Shown: positions 17,232 to 27,266 of the stretch, piece by piece
Layout: the number at the start of each line of letters is the position of its first letter
Numbering within the stretch: the stretch's first letter is position 1
Assembly (NCBI RefSeq): GCF_000239795.1
Contig: NZ_CAFJ01000635.1
Location: 1 to 34,294, forward strand
Direction: 5' to 3'
Source of the DNA: Bradyrhizobium sp. STM 3809
GTDB lineage: Bacteria > Pseudomonadota > Alphaproteobacteria > Rhizobiales > Xanthobacteraceae
Length of the DNA stretch: 34,294 nucleotides
Notes under the pieces: model-generated
Databases searched by the model: none
The model's input: the letters and a program-made list of their open reading frames with translations, nothing else
Told to the model about the DNA's origin: nothing
Made by a program: the position numbers and the translations under genes

Positions 17232-20200
17232 TCAGGCCACGGCGGCGTCTGCGTCTCGCTTCGCCGGCACATCGGCAACGAAGCGGCCGAAGCGCAGCGC
17301 GAGCGTCGGCAGCACCAGGAGGTTCAGCACCATCGAGGTCAACAGGCCGCCGAGGATGACGATGGCCATCGGCCCCTCGATCTCGCGGCCCGGCTCGCCG
17401 GCGCCGAGCGCGAGCGGCAGCAGTCCGAGGCCGGTCACCAGCGAGGTCATCAGGATCGGAACCAGGCGGTCGGCGGCGCCGGCGATCGCGGTCTCCAGGC
17501 CCCAGCTGCGGCCTTCCTTGCTCACCAGATGCTCGTAATGCGAGATCATCAGGATCGAGTTGCGCAGCGCGATGCCGAACAGCGTGACGAAGCCGATCAT
17601 CGAGCCCAGCGACAGCACGGCTCCGGTCAATGCGACCGCGATGACGCCGCCGACGAAGGCGAACGGCAGGTTGATCAGAACCAGCACGAGGTTGCGCCAG
17701 TGGCCGGTGACGAGCGACAGCAGCAGCACGATGCCGGTGGTGGCCAGCAGCGAGTTGATCATGAGGTCGCGCCGCGACTTGGCCTGCGCCTCCGCCGCGC
17801 CGGTGAACTCGACATGCGCCCCCGGCGGCAGCTTGACCTCCTTGGCGATCTTGCGCTTGGCGGCGGCGACGAAGGATTCGAGATCGCGTTCGCTCACATT
17901 GGCGGTCACCGTCTGCACGCGCTGGCCGTTGCGATGGAGCACGACGTAGCGCCCGGCCGTGCCGTAGACGTCGGCGACCTGCTTCAGCAGGATGTACGCG
18001 CCGCTCGGCGTGCGGATCGGCATGTTGCCGATCTCGGTGGGCCGCGCGCTGGCCTCGGGATCGAGCTTGACGATGACGTTGAAGACGACGTTGCCCTCAT
18101 AGGCCTGGCCGACGATGTCGCCCTGATAGGCGGTGCGGATCAGCTCCAGCACCTCCACCGCGTCTAGGCCCCAGGACTGCAGATCGGTCGGGCGCAGGGT
18201 CACGTTGACCTGCGGCATGCCCGGCGGCGACTGCTGCTGGATGTCGATCGCGCCCCAGACCTCGCCGAGCTCGCGCGCGACGTCGCTCGCCGCGCGCTCG
18301 AGATCGTCGAGATCGGGACCGAAGATGTTGATGACGACCGCGGCGTTGAAACCGGACAGCGTCTCCTCGATGCGCTCGGTGAGATACGTCTTGATCGACA
18401 GGTTGATGCCGGCGAAGTTGGCGAGCGCGGCGCGGATGTTCTGCTCCGCACGCTCCTGCGCGTCGCCGGACAGGCCGGGCTTCAGGTCGACCTCGATCTC
18501 GCTCGAATGCGTGCCCGCGGTATCGATGCCGGCCTCGGCGCGTCCGGCGTGCTGGGCGACGCTTCGCACCTCCGGCACCTCGCGCAGCGCCGCGGCGATC
18601 AAGCTGCCGAGCCGCAGCGATTCGTCGAGCGAGGTGCCCGGCAAGGTCGAGACGTGCAGGATGAGATGGCCTTCCTTCAGGTCGGGCAGGAAGGTGCCGC
18701 CGAACCACGGCACCAGGGCGGCGCCGCCGATCGTCACGAGCAACGCAGCCGTCGTCACCAGCTTGGGGAAGCGGCTCAAGCCGCGCAGCAGGCGCTCGTA
18801 GGACCGGCGCGACCAGCGCACCAGCGGCGGCTCGCGGCTCGCGCGGGGCTTGCGGCCGGCGAGCAGCATCATCGACAGCGCCGGGGTCACCGTCAGCGCC
18901 ACGAGCAGCGAGGCCACGACGGCGAGGATGTAGGCGATGCCGAGCGGGCCGAACAGCCGCCCGGCGAGGCCCGGCAGCGCCAGGATCGGAACGAACACCA
19001 GCAGCACGGCGAAGGTGGCATAGGCCACCGCGCTGCGCACCTCGAGCATGGCGTCATAGACGACGCGCGCCTCGTTGCGCGGCGATGGCCCAGCGCGGTT
19101 CTCGCGCAGCCGGCGCACGACGTTCTCGACCCCGATCACCGCATCGTCGACCACCTCGCCGATCGCGATCGCCAGGCCGCCGAGCGTCATCGTGTCCAGG
19201 CTCTGACCCATCCATTGCAGCACGAGCACGGCGGAGAACAGCGACAGCGGGATCGCGGTGCAACTGATCAGCGACGTCCGCCAGTCGTAGAGGAACAGGA
19301 ACAGCACGATGATGACCAGTGCGCCGCCGATCAGCAGCGCGAACAGCACATTCTCGATCGCGGTGTCGATGAAGGTCGCCGGACGGAACAGATCGGCGTG
19401 CAGCCGCACCTTGTCGCTCTCCAGCGCCGGCCGCAGCTCCTGCAGCGCGGCCTCGACCCGCGCGGCGACATTGCGCGTGTTGGCGCCAAATTGCTGGCTG
19501 ATCATCATCATCACGCCGGGCTCACCGTTGATCAGCGCGCCGCCGATCGGCGGCTCCGGCGCATTGACGACGGTGGCGACGTCGCCGAGCACGACGCTGG
19601 CGCCGCCCTGGTGCGTCAGCACGGTGCGCGCGAGCTGCTCGGGCGTCAGCGACTGGCCTTGCGTCTGCAGGATGACGCGCTGGTTGGCGGTGTCGACGAA
19701 GCCGGCGCCGCGCACGCCGGTGGCCTTGCGGGCGGCTGCGAGAACGTCGTTCATGCCGACGCCGAACCGCACCATGTCGTCGCTGCGCACCTGCACCTGC
19801 AGCGATCGGATGTCGCGGCCATAGGTCGTGACCTGCGCCACGCCGGGCACGGCCAGCAGCCGCCGGCTCACGGTCCAGTCGGCGATGGTGCGCAGGTCCA
19901 TCAGCGAGCGCTGCCCGGAGGTCAGCCCGATCGCGAGCACGGTGCCGGCCGCGGGCACCAGCGGCGTCATCGACGGCGCCCGCACGCCCTGCGGCAGGTT
20001 GGAGGCGACCACCGCCAGCCGCTCGGTCACCAGCTGCCGCGCCGTGAACACGTCGGTGCCGGCCTGGAAGATCACGGAGATCACCGAGAGGCCCTGGATC
20101 GACGATGAACGCATGCTCTCGATGCCGGGCAGGCCGTTGATCGATGTCTCGATCGCCTGCGTCACCAGCACCTCGACCTGCTCGGGGCTCAGTCCCGGCG

Positions 20201-20405
20201 CCTCCGTCTGGATCGACACCTGGGGCGGGGCGAAGTCGGGGAAGACGCCGTAGCGGGCGCCGCCGAGCGAAACCACGCCATAGCCGAGGATGGTGCAGGC
20301 CAGCGCCAGCACCACGCCCCGAAACCGGATCGCGAACGAAATCAGCGCCGCCTGCGGCCCGGTCATGGCCGCGCCGAGGCCTTCGACACCACGGCCCTCA
20401 ATCAT
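17232..20405 (-). CDS. RND-family efflux pump inner-membrane transporter (heavy-metal efflux-like)
   Basis: This 1057-residue protein has the standard RND layout: an N-terminal helix ('VVLALACTILGYGVVSLGG'), a large periplasmic loop beginning 'PQVSIQTEAPGLSPEQVEVLVTQ', a helix block, a second periplasmic loop and a second helix block. The 'GGLAIAIGEVVDDAVIGVENVVRRLREN' segment is the characteristic TM4 region carrying the proton-relay Asp pair; the early loop wording and 'TEIGNMPIRTPSG' resemble the CzcA/CusA heavy-metal-efflux group. The substrate cannot be read from the sequence. The start at 20405 overlaps the adaptor gene by 8 nt; ATG 20366 is an alternative. No outer-membrane factor gene is adjacent, so a TolC-like channel from elsewhere is implied. 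Confidence 0.92.
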   Translation of the reverse strand: MIEGRGVEGLGAAMTGPQAALISFAIRFRGVVLALACTILGYGVVSLGGARYGVFPDFAPPQVSIQTEAPGLSPEQVEVLVTQAIETSINGLPGIESMRSSSIQGLSVISVIFQAGTDVFTARQLVTERLAVVASNLPQGVRAPSMTPLVPAAGTVLAIGLTSGQRSLMDLRTIADWTVSRRLLAVPGVAQVTTYGRDIRSLQVQVRSDDMVRFGVGMNDVLAAARKATGVRGAGFVDTANQRVILQTQGQSLTPEQLARTVLTHQGGASVVLGDVATVVNAPEPPIGGALINGEPGVMMMISQQFGANTRNVAARVEAALQELRPALESDKVRLHADLFRPATFIDTAIENVLFALLIGGALVIIVLFLFLYDWRTSLISCTAIPLSLFSAVLVLQWMGQSLDTMTLGGLAIAIGEVVDDAVIGVENVVRRLRENRAGPSPRNEARVVYDAMLEVRSAVAYATFAVLLVFVPILALPGLAGRLFGPLGIAYILAVVASLLVALTVTPALSMMLLAGRKPRASREPPLVRWSRRSYERLLRGLSRFPKLVTTAALLVTIGGAALVPWFGGTFLPDLKEGHLILHVSTLPGTSLDESLRLGSLIAAALREVPEVRSVAQHAGRAEAGIDTAGTHSSEIEVDLKPGLSGDAQERAEQNIRAALANFAGINLSIKTYLTERIEETLSGFNAAVVINIFGPDLDDLERAASDVARELGEVWGAIDIQQQSPPGMPQVNVTLRPTDLQSWGLDAVEVLELIRTAYQGDIVGQAYEGNVVFNVIVKLDPEASARPTEIGNMPIRTPSGAYILLKQVADVYGTAGRYVVLHRNGQRVQTVTANVSERDLESFVAAAKRKIAKEVKLPPGAHVEFTGAAEAQAKSRRDLMINSLLATTGIVLLLSLVTGHWRNLVLVLINLPFAFVGGVIAVALTGAVLSLGSMIGFVTLFGIALRNSILMISHYEHLVSKEGRSWGLETAIAGAADRLVPILMTSLVTGLGLLPLALGAGEPGREIEGPMAIVILGGLLTSMVLNLLVLPTLALRFGRFVADVPAKRDADAAVA

Positions 20406-21402
20406 CGTCGCCGCCGCCGCGCAGCTCGCTCTTGGCTTCTTCGGACAGCAGCACCTGCGCGCCGCGCATCACGATCTCCGAGCCTGGCGGAATGTCTTGC
20501 ACGACATAGTCGTCGTCGGAAATCGGCTGGTCGGTACGGATCGGGTGCCGCTTGAACGTCTCCGGGCCGGCGCGCAGATAGACCCAGGCGCGGCCCTGCC
20601 ATTGCACGATCGCGGTGTCCTCGACGAACACGCCTTCGTAGGATTTGCCCGACGGAACGTAGGCTATGGTGTTCATGCCGGGCAGCAGCCCGCTGTCCCC
20701 GGCCGCGACGAAGTAGTAGCTCACGCCCTGGATGCGCGGGTCCGTCCGGGTCGCCGGCGAGAGGTAGCGGAGCTCGATATTGGCGCTCCGGGTGGGTGCC
20801 TGGGCCAGCGCCGAGCGCGGCGGCTCCGCCAGCATCACGCCCGGCGGCAGCGTGACCTGCACCAGCAATTGCTCGCGCTCGATCAGTTGCACCACCTGCG
20901 GCGAACGCTCGATGATGCCTCGTCCGATCACCGCGCCCCATTCCTGCCGCGCGGTGGCCATCAGGGTCTTGACCTGCGATTCCGCAGCGGCGAGCGCAGC
21001 CTGGTCGGTGCGGAACGTGCCCTCGGCGGCTTCCGCGTCCTTGCGCGGCATCGCCGCCGATTGAACCAGGTCACGGGCGCGCTCGAAGGCCAGCTTGGCG
21101 ACATCCAGTTTCGCCTGCGCCGTCTGCAATTGGGCCTGGGCATTGGCGTAACTGTTGGCGAGTTCGGTCAGCCTTGCGACGTCCAGCACCGTGCCGTAGG
21201 CGCGAAACTGCTCGGGATGTGATTCCGCGGCCAGCACCGCCGTCTGCAGTCCGATCTGGCTCTGTTGCGTTGCAGAAAGCTTGACGGTCGCGGGTTCGCG
21301 GCCTGCCGTCTCGGCCCGCGCGGGTCCGGTCCACAACGGGCAGATCAGTGCGAGCAGCATTGCACCGCAGACGGCCGCAGCTCTCATCGGATGCCAAACC
21401 AT
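20398..21402 (-). CDS. Periplasmic adaptor (membrane fusion) protein of the RND pump
   Basis: This 334-residue exported protein has a signal peptide ('AAVCGAMLLALICPLWTGPARA'). It then has the adaptor layout: an N-terminal beta part, an alpha-helical hairpin in which 'LANSYANAQAQLQTAQAKLDVAKLAFERARDLV' and 'AEAAEGTFRTDQAALAAAESQVKTLM' form the two coiled-coil arms (about residues 85-150), a beta-barrel, and a C-terminal membrane-proximal domain. It bridges the RND transporter encoded immediately downstream to an outer-membrane channel. The classic lipoyl halves around the hairpin are short and divergent. The C-terminus ends in an acidic 'GGGDDD' tail. First gene of a two-gene operon; start 21402 has a GGA-rich ribosome site, and ATG 21387 is possible. 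Confidence 0.9.
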   Translation of the reverse strand: MVWHPMRAAAVCGAMLLALICPLWTGPARAETAGREPATVKLSATQQSQIGLQTAVLAAESHPEQFRAYGTVLDVARLTELANSYANAQAQLQTAQAKLDVAKLAFERARDLVQSAAMPRKDAEAAEGTFRTDQAALAAAESQVKTLMATARQEWGAVIGRGIIERSPQVVQLIEREQLLVQVTLPPGVMLAEPPRSALAQAPTRSANIELRYLSPATRTDPRIQGVSYYFVAAGDSGLLPGMNTIAYVPSGKSYEGVFVEDTAIVQWQGRAWVYLRAGPETFKRHPIRTDQPISDDDYVVQDIPPGSEIVMRGAQVLLSEEAKSELRGGGDDD

Positions 21403-22061
21403 GCAGTCCCCATCCGATCGGAGAGCGTCCGGGCGACGTTGTTGTCATTAGGAAAACAGCTACTTCAGCTTCCCGGGTGTTTCAAGCAGCCGGCTCGGGA
21501 GGACGGTTGCCGCACTGCGGTGAAGCACGGGCCGGCTGATTGTGGCGCCGGGCTCGCGCGCTCAGGTCGCAGGCGCGGCGCAGCCGTGGCTGAACATGGG
21601 CCGCAACCTCGCTGCGCGGTGGAGACGACGTGTCCGATCCACGTCCGCATATTTCTTCTTGGGCGTTAGAAGTATTCTTAGACAGCTTCTACCGTATTCG
21701 CCGCGCGCCGCGCGCGGCCAGCCGGACGGCGCGCGCGCTGATCAAAAATCCAAGACGCAGCCGACTGTTACGAGCGGCTTCGATCATCGACGCGGGCGCG
21801 GGACGGCACCGATTTCCCGAGGGGATCGAGAATCGTCACAATCCTCTACCTGTCGGGTCATTGATGTGACCTACCTTCGCCATACGCCTCCGCAACGAGT
21901 CGATCGTTCCATCGACGTTGCAGCGAGGAAAGCTTGTCCAGACCGAACCCACTCTTCGATCGTCCGGCGCGCCTTGAGGGCGTGCACGGCCATCCTCGCC
22001 GGTCAGCCTCCTGCCAAACCCGCGCCGGAGTTGCGGCCCAGCCGAGAGAGGGATCTGCGCG
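21403..22061. other. Divergent intergenic region between the efflux operon and the large pseudo-helicase gene
   Basis: These 659 bp carry no gene I can support; the open frames here lack ribosome sites or recognisable protein features. The region must contain divergent promoters for 21402 (minus) and 22062 (plus). A short inverted repeat, GGTCA (21856-21860) with TGACC (21867-21871) around a 6-bp spacer, lies 190 bp before the plus-strand gene and could be an operator. A GAGAGAGGGA ribosome site precedes the ATG at 22062. Confidence 0.45.
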
Positions 22062-25000
22062 ATGAGCCACCCCGTGCACATTCGCCCCAACGAGGCGAAG
22101 GCGGTCGAACGCGACGCGTCGCTTGGATCAATCGATCAAGCCATGCGGCACCCCGGCTTCACGCCGGCGTCCGCCGGATCGCTGCCGGAGAGCGGAGCTG
22201 CGCTCGAGCCGTGGGACGAGCACGCCGGCGAGGCTCTCGGCGCCGGGACGGCCGTCGAGCCGCTGCGCGATGTGCTCGGCGGTCTCGCCGAGATCCTTCG
22301 CGCCGAGCGCCATCCGGCCGGGCGGCAGCAGGATCATCTCGCGATCGAGGATCACGGCGTCGTGCTCGATCGCGCGGAGCTGGAAGGTCTTCCGGGCGTC
22401 GTGCTCAACACCTTCGATGTCGACGGTCCGGTGTGGCTCGCCGTCGAGGCGATCGCTGCGAGCGAGCCGCCGGCGATCAATGCCGATCTCGACATCTGGG
22501 TCGAGCCGTCGTCCGATCCGGAGCGGCGTCCGTCGCCGCGCGAGAGCATTCAGGTCACCGTCGACGAGATCGAGAAGAATCGCCTCACCTTCGCCCGTCA
22601 TGCGCGGCCGGAGGATTTCTCGCCGGCCGCAACGCTCGGCGCCTGGACCGGGAAGCTGCGCCTCGAACAGCGGCCCGATCTCATGCAGCGCATCCAGCGC
22701 TATGTGAGCGGCGCGTGGACGGCGTGGGCCGATGCCGAGCGCCTGCGCCGGCGCACCATGGCGATCCATCATTGCCTGAGCGACATGGCTGCCGCGGCGC
22801 GCGCCGACCAGGCCACGGAGATCATGTGGGGCATCGCGCTGTCGCCGGTGCGGCACGGCGGGCGCGACGTCGAGCTGCCGCTGATCGAGCGCCCGGTCGA
22901 GATCGAGATCATCGAACGACCGGATGCCGAGATCAGGGTCCGGCCGCGCTTCGCCGGCGCAACCGTCAACATGCGCGCGCTCGACGCGACGGCGCCTGAT
23001 GCGGCGTTCGCTTTGCGCGACAAGCCGGATCGCCTGATCGAGGCGCTCGAGCAGCGCGGAGAGCTGTCGCCTTTCGCGCCGATCGACCTCGAGCAGATCA
23101 TCAGCGCCGCCGCTGTGCAGCCGATGCGCGGCTTCGACGGCACCGACGCGGGCTCCGCCGGGATCGCGGCCACGCGCTGGGTGCTGTCCGCGCGGCGCAG
23201 AGCCGACAGCCTCGCGCTGCGCGACATAGAACGTCTCAAGACGGCGATCGAGCATGCGCCGCAGGCCGCGTGCTGTCTGTCGACCGCGGTGAGCGCACTT
23301 GTGACGCGGCCTGAGGAAAGAGGCGTCGGCCACGCGCGCCGGCATCTCTCCAGCATCGTCGGCGGCCCGATCGATATCGCGGCTGAGCCGATTCCCGCCG
23401 CCGTCGAGCATGGCGATCTGTTCTTCCCGCTGCCGGCGGCCGCCGCGGACGCCGAGATCGTGCGCGAGCTGTCGCGCGCGGACGGTCTCGTCGTTCAGTC
23501 CGGCCACCGCGACGATCGGGCCGCCGCCGTCGTCAATGTGGTCTGTCATCATCTGGCGCTCGGCGCGCGCGTTCTCGTCGTGTCCAGGAACGAGACCGCG
23601 CTGTCGCTGCTGTACGACAAACTGCCTTCGGCCATTCGCGAGCTGACCGTCAGCTCGACCGGCTCCGACAAGGACGTTCTCAGAAAGGCCGAGGCGCTGG
23701 CGAGCCGGCTGCAGTCGCTCGTCGACCCGGCGGCCCCGCGCGATCAGGTCGCCCAGATCGGGCGGATCGAGCGCGACATCATCTCGAAGCGGTCGCAGAT
23801 CGCCTCGCTCGACGACGAGATCGCCGAGATCATCCGGCGCAACCTCCGGCTCTCCGGCCGCGTGCCGGAGCTGCCGCTCGCGCTGTTCGACGGCCTGGCC
23901 GGCGCGCATGACTCGCATGCCTGGTTCACCGATCGTCCGAAGCGGCTGCTCGATGGCGCGGATCCGGTGGTCGCCGCGGTCGACAAGGCGCGGGAGGCGC
24001 GGCTGCGTCTCGGCGAGCGTCTCCAGCATATCGACGACGCGTTGCCGGAGGCGGCGGCGCTGCCCGACGCCGCCACGATCCTGCGCCTGCACGCGGAGTT
24101 GCGGGAGCAGGCGGGGCGGGCGTCGGAGGCCGGCCGCGACGAGGATCTTGCGCTCGATGCCATCGCGACGTTCGGGCTGGACGCAACCGGCCGCCTCGCG
24201 TCCGATCTCGACGCCCTGGTCGCCGGCCACGAGGCCATTGCCGACGACGCCTGGCTCGCCGCGCTCTCGCCGCTGGCGGCAGGAAAGAACGATGGTTCCT
24301 CGCATGCCGACAAGGTCGTGGCCTGGGCGCGCGACGCCTCCTTCCAGCTGTCGCGCAACGCGGAATTCGCCAAGCGGCCGGTGCAGGCCCCGGTCGAGGC
24401 CTTCACGAAGCGGGATGCGATCCGCGTGGTCGAACGGCTGGCGGCCGGTGAGAAGCCGTTCGCGCGCTTCTCGCCGTCGCGGCGCGGTTTGAAGGCCGCG
24501 GTCGACGCGATCACCGTCGATGGCAGCGCGCCGGCGACGCTGGCCGACTGGCAGTATGTCGGGCGTTTCCTGCTGTGGCGTCATGAATTGCATGCGCTGC
24601 GCGGACGATGGACGGCGCTTGCAGCCAAGATCGACGCGCCGGCGATCCAGCTCGGATCGGCGCGGGCGTTCGATGACATCGAACGCGTCGTCAAGGGCGT
24701 GGAGGCTGCGATCGTGACGGCCGCGCTCGCCGTCCGCAACGTGTCCGATGCCTGCCGCAAGCTGTCGATGCCGGAGAGCGACGTCGGCGCGATGCTAGCG
24801 GGCGCGCAGCGGCCGACCGCCTTCGCGACCGCCATCCGCAGCGTCATGAAGCGCGTCTCCGGACCGCTGGTCGAGCTCGCCCGGATCGGCGAGCTGTTCG
24901 CCGGCGCCGGCGACCTCGCGGCCGCCGTCCAGGCCGGGGTGCTGTCGCAGGTCGGCGATGCCGAGGCCGAGCCCCAGGAGTTGGAAGCACGCTGGACCGG

Positions 25001-27233
25001 CATCCTCGCCGATATCGAGACCATCCGCGCGGCGAGCGCGGACTATCAACTGATCAGGACGGCCTGCCGGCTCGTGACGGCCGCGGGCGCGCCCGATCTG
25101 GCGCAGCGGCTGCGCTCGGAGCCGACGGCGGACGATGCCGCGCAGCTTGCGAGCTGGATGACGGCCTGGAATCAGGCCGTGTTGATGCAGATCGAGGATC
25201 CCGAGGCACGGCAGCTGCTGCACGATCTCGCCGGACAGCGGTCGCGGCTGGAGAAGCGAACGCTGGCGCTGTTCGAGCAGGTGATCAGCGCGCGCATGTC
25301 GCTCGGGATCGCGCAAAGCGCCAACGGCCCGGTGCGGCAATCGCTGAAGCGGTTCAGGGACACGATGCAGAAGATGGCGTCCGCCTGCGCCGGCCCGACG
25401 TCACGCCGCCTTCGCGTCGCGGCCCGCAAGTCGCTCGAGGGCTGGCTCGAGGAGGTCCCGTGTCACATCATGCCGGCGTGGCGGGTGGCCGAGCTGCTGC
25501 CGGCGCGGATCGGCACGTTCGATCTCCTCGTCGTCGATCCGGCGTCGCGATCGGATCTGCGTGAGCTGACCGCAATGCTGCGCGCCCGCAAGGTTCTGGT
25601 CAGCGACGACGGGCGCGATCAGGTGACCCGCGCGGGCGGCAGCCATGATGGCGCCAGCCGCAGCGAAGCGAGGCCGCCGCGCAGCCTTCCGCCGGCGCTG
25701 CGTCCGCTGCTGCAGCCCGGCGCCTCGCTGCGCGATCTCGCCGAGGTCCTGTTTTCCGATCGCGTCATCGTGCTCGGTCCCCGGGCCGCCGGCGGCGAGG
25801 CGCTGCCGGTTGCCGCGCCGGTCATGATCGAGGCGGCCAGGCCGGTCGGGACGATGCGGCCCGAGCGGTCGCGCCCGGCGCGGGCGGCTGCCGTCGCACC
25901 GAAGACGTCCGCGCAGCGCAACGCGACGCACACGCTCGAGGAGGAGATCGCCACGGTCGCGAAATATCTCTCGATGGCCCGTCGCTCCGGCGTGGACGCC
26001 GGCCCCATGGCGCCGCGCGATCAGCCGCGCTCCGGCAGCGCTGCCGCGGTGTCGAAGGCGTTGCCCGACATCGGCGTTCTGCGCCGGCGCCCGGCGCCTG
26101 CGACCGCCGCCGATGCGGTCGCCGTTCCCGCTCTCCCGCCGGCGCTGCCCGAGCGCGTGACGGTCGTGCAGCCTGCCGGATCGGACCAGGCGGTGCCGCG
26201 CCCGAGCGCTGCCGTCGATCCGTCGCCGGTCATCATCGACACGCCGCAGCCGGGTTCGCCCGCACCTGCGCAGGACAAGATCGTGCCGGTCGCGCGCGAG
26301 CCGGCCAAAACGATCGATAGGACGATCGACAACACGGTCGAGGCGGCGACGCCGGCCGTGTCCGCCGCGCCGCCGGAGGAGATCAAGATCCATTCGTCGC
26401 TGGTCGAGCTGGCCTTCAAGGCGGCGGAGACACCGACCGTGCCGCGCAGGCGGCTGCCGAGCCGGCGCGTGATGGCGGTCGCCGCGGCCGGCCTGCTCGT
26501 GATCGTCGGCGCCGCCGCGTCGTGGGAGCGCGCCTCGCAATGGCTGCAGGTGCCGCTGAGCGATGCGACCGCAGCGTCGGCGCTGCCCGGCGAGCCCGCT
26601 CCGCGCAAGGTCAATGCTGAGCGCATCATGCCCGACGGCAAGCCGGCGGTGGCCGCGGCGGCGGATGAGCATGCCACGGTCGGCATGAACGTGCCGGTCA
26701 GCACGCCGGCGCAGGCCTATCTCTATCACGAGGATCCGCAGGATCCGAAGGGCAAGCGCTTCCCGGGCAAGGTCACGTGGTCGCTCGAGCAGGGCAAAGG
26801 GCCGCGGGCCGATGCGTCGGCTTCGATCAAGGGCGAGGTCGAGATCGAGAACGGCGCCAAGGTGACGATCTCGCTGCGCAAGAACGCCGAGCTGGAGCTG
26901 CCCGCCAGCCACGTCATGGAGCTGGCGTTCAACTGGGCGGATGCGAGCGTGACCGGGCTGTCCAGCATGAGGGGCATCGGCCTGAAGGGCGAGGAGGCGG
27001 AACGCGGCACCGCGCTGGCGACCCAGACCGCGAAGGTGACGCCGAAATACTTCATGGTCGCGCTGTCCGCCAACGAGGTCGATACCAAGCGCAATCTCAT
27101 GCTGCTCAAGGGCAAGCAGTGGTTCGACATCCCGATCGTCTATGAGGGCGGCAGCCGCGCGCTGCTGTCGATCCAGAAGGGCAGCGACGGCGACCGCGTG
27201 TTCAAGGACGCGTTCGCCAGCTGGGGGCAGTAA
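22062..27233 (+). CDS. Giant membrane-anchored protein with degenerate SF1/AAA helicase region
   Basis: This 1723-residue protein resembles, over roughly residues 70-1245, a family of large bacterial SF1 (AAA_11/AAA_12-type) helicase-like ATPases. The order of segments and the flanking phrases match what I recall, including 'ADGLVVQ', 'VLVVSRNETALSLLYDKLP', 'WFTDRP' (near 620) and 'SLRDLAEVLF' (near 1222). The catalytic motifs do not. The Walker A position reads 'SGHRDDRAAA' (about 480-489) instead of GPPGTGKTHT. Walker B reads DPAS (1159-1162) instead of DEAS. The following motif reads 'SDDGRDQV' instead of GDDKQVSP. The second RecA domain is replaced by a Pro-rich linker, one transmembrane helix (about 1471-1489) and a 175-residue C-terminal domain beginning near 'AYLYHEDPQDPKGKRF'. 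A coiled coil lies near 563-596. It is first in a three-gene operon and is probably a pseudoenzyme or scaffold. Confidence 0.75.
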   Translation: MSHPVHIRPNEAKAVERDASLGSIDQAMRHPGFTPASAGSLPESGAALEPWDEHAGEALGAGTAVEPLRDVLGGLAEILRAERHPAGRQQDHLAIEDHGVVLDRAELEGLPGVVLNTFDVDGPVWLAVEAIAASEPPAINADLDIWVEPSSDPERRPSPRESIQVTVDEIEKNRLTFARHARPEDFSPAATLGAWTGKLRLEQRPDLMQRIQRYVSGAWTAWADAERLRRRTMAIHHCLSDMAAAARADQATEIMWGIALSPVRHGGRDVELPLIERPVEIEIIERPDAEIRVRPRFAGATVNMRALDATAPDAAFALRDKPDRLIEALEQRGELSPFAPIDLEQIISAAAVQPMRGFDGTDAGSAGIAATRWVLSARRRADSLALRDIERLKTAIEHAPQAACCLSTAVSALVTRPEERGVGHARRHLSSIVGGPIDIAAEPIPAAVEHGDLFFPLPAAAADAEIVRELSRADGLVVQSGHRDDRAAAVVNVVCHHLALGARVLVVSRNETALSLLYDKLPSAIRELTVSSTGSDKDVLRKAEALASRLQSLVDPAAPRDQVAQIGRIERDIISKRSQIASLDDEIAEIIRRNLRLSGRVPELPLALFDGLAGAHDSHAWFTDRPKRLLDGADPVVAAVDKAREARLRLGERLQHIDDALPEAAALPDAATILRLHAELREQAGRASEAGRDEDLALDAIATFGLDATGRLASDLDALVAGHEAIADDAWLAALSPLAAGKNDGSSHADKVVAWARDASFQLSRNAEFAKRPVQAPVEAFTKRDAIRVVERLAAGEKPFARFSPSRRGLKAAVDAITVDGSAPATLADWQYVGRFLLWRHELHALRGRWTALAAKIDAPAIQLGSARAFDDIERVVKGVEAAIVTAALAVRNVSDACRKLSMPESDVGAMLAGAQRPTAFATAIRSVMKRVSGPLVELARIGELFAGAGDLAAAVQAGVLSQVGDAEAEPQELEARWTGILADIETIRAASADYQLIRTACRLVTAAGAPDLAQRLRSEPTADDAAQLASWMTAWNQAVLMQIEDPEARQLLHDLAGQRSRLEKRTLALFEQVISARMSLGIAQSANGPVRQSLKRFRDTMQKMASACAGPTSRRLRVAARKSLEGWLEEVPCHIMPAWRVAELLPARIGTFDLLVVDPASRSDLRELTAMLRARKVLVSDDGRDQVTRAGGSHDGASRSEARPPRSLPPALRPLLQPGASLRDLAEVLFSDRVIVLGPRAAGGEALPVAAPVMIEAARPVGTMRPERSRPARAAAVAPKTSAQRNATHTLEEEIATVAKYLSMARRSGVDAGPMAPRDQPRSGSAAAVSKALPDIGVLRRRPAPATAADAVAVPALPPALPERVTVVQPAGSDQAVPRPSAAVDPSPVIIDTPQPGSPAPAQDKIVPVAREPAKTIDRTIDNTVEAATPAVSAAPPEEIKIHSSLVELAFKAAETPTVPRRRLPSRRVMAVAAAGLLVIVGAAASWERASQWLQVPLSDATAASALPGEPAPRKVNAERIMPDGKPAVAAAADEHATVGMNVPVSTPAQAYLYHEDPQDPKGKRFPGKVTWSLEQGKGPRADASASIKGEVEIENGAKVTISLRKNAELELPASHVMELAFNWADASVTGLSSMRGIGLKGEEAERGTALATQTAKVTPKYFMVALSANEVDTKRNLMLLKGKQWFDIPIVYEGGSRALLSIQKGSDGDRVFKDAFASWGQ

Positions 27234-27266
27234 GCAATTTCGGCAGCGGCACGAAGCGAGGACGGC

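Noticed and set aside
22128..26912. Long minus-strand open frames opposite the 1723-codon gene
   Set aside because: Arg-rich composition without recognisable domains. The plus-strand frame continues through all of them with a helicase-like pattern, a TM helix and good ribosome sites.
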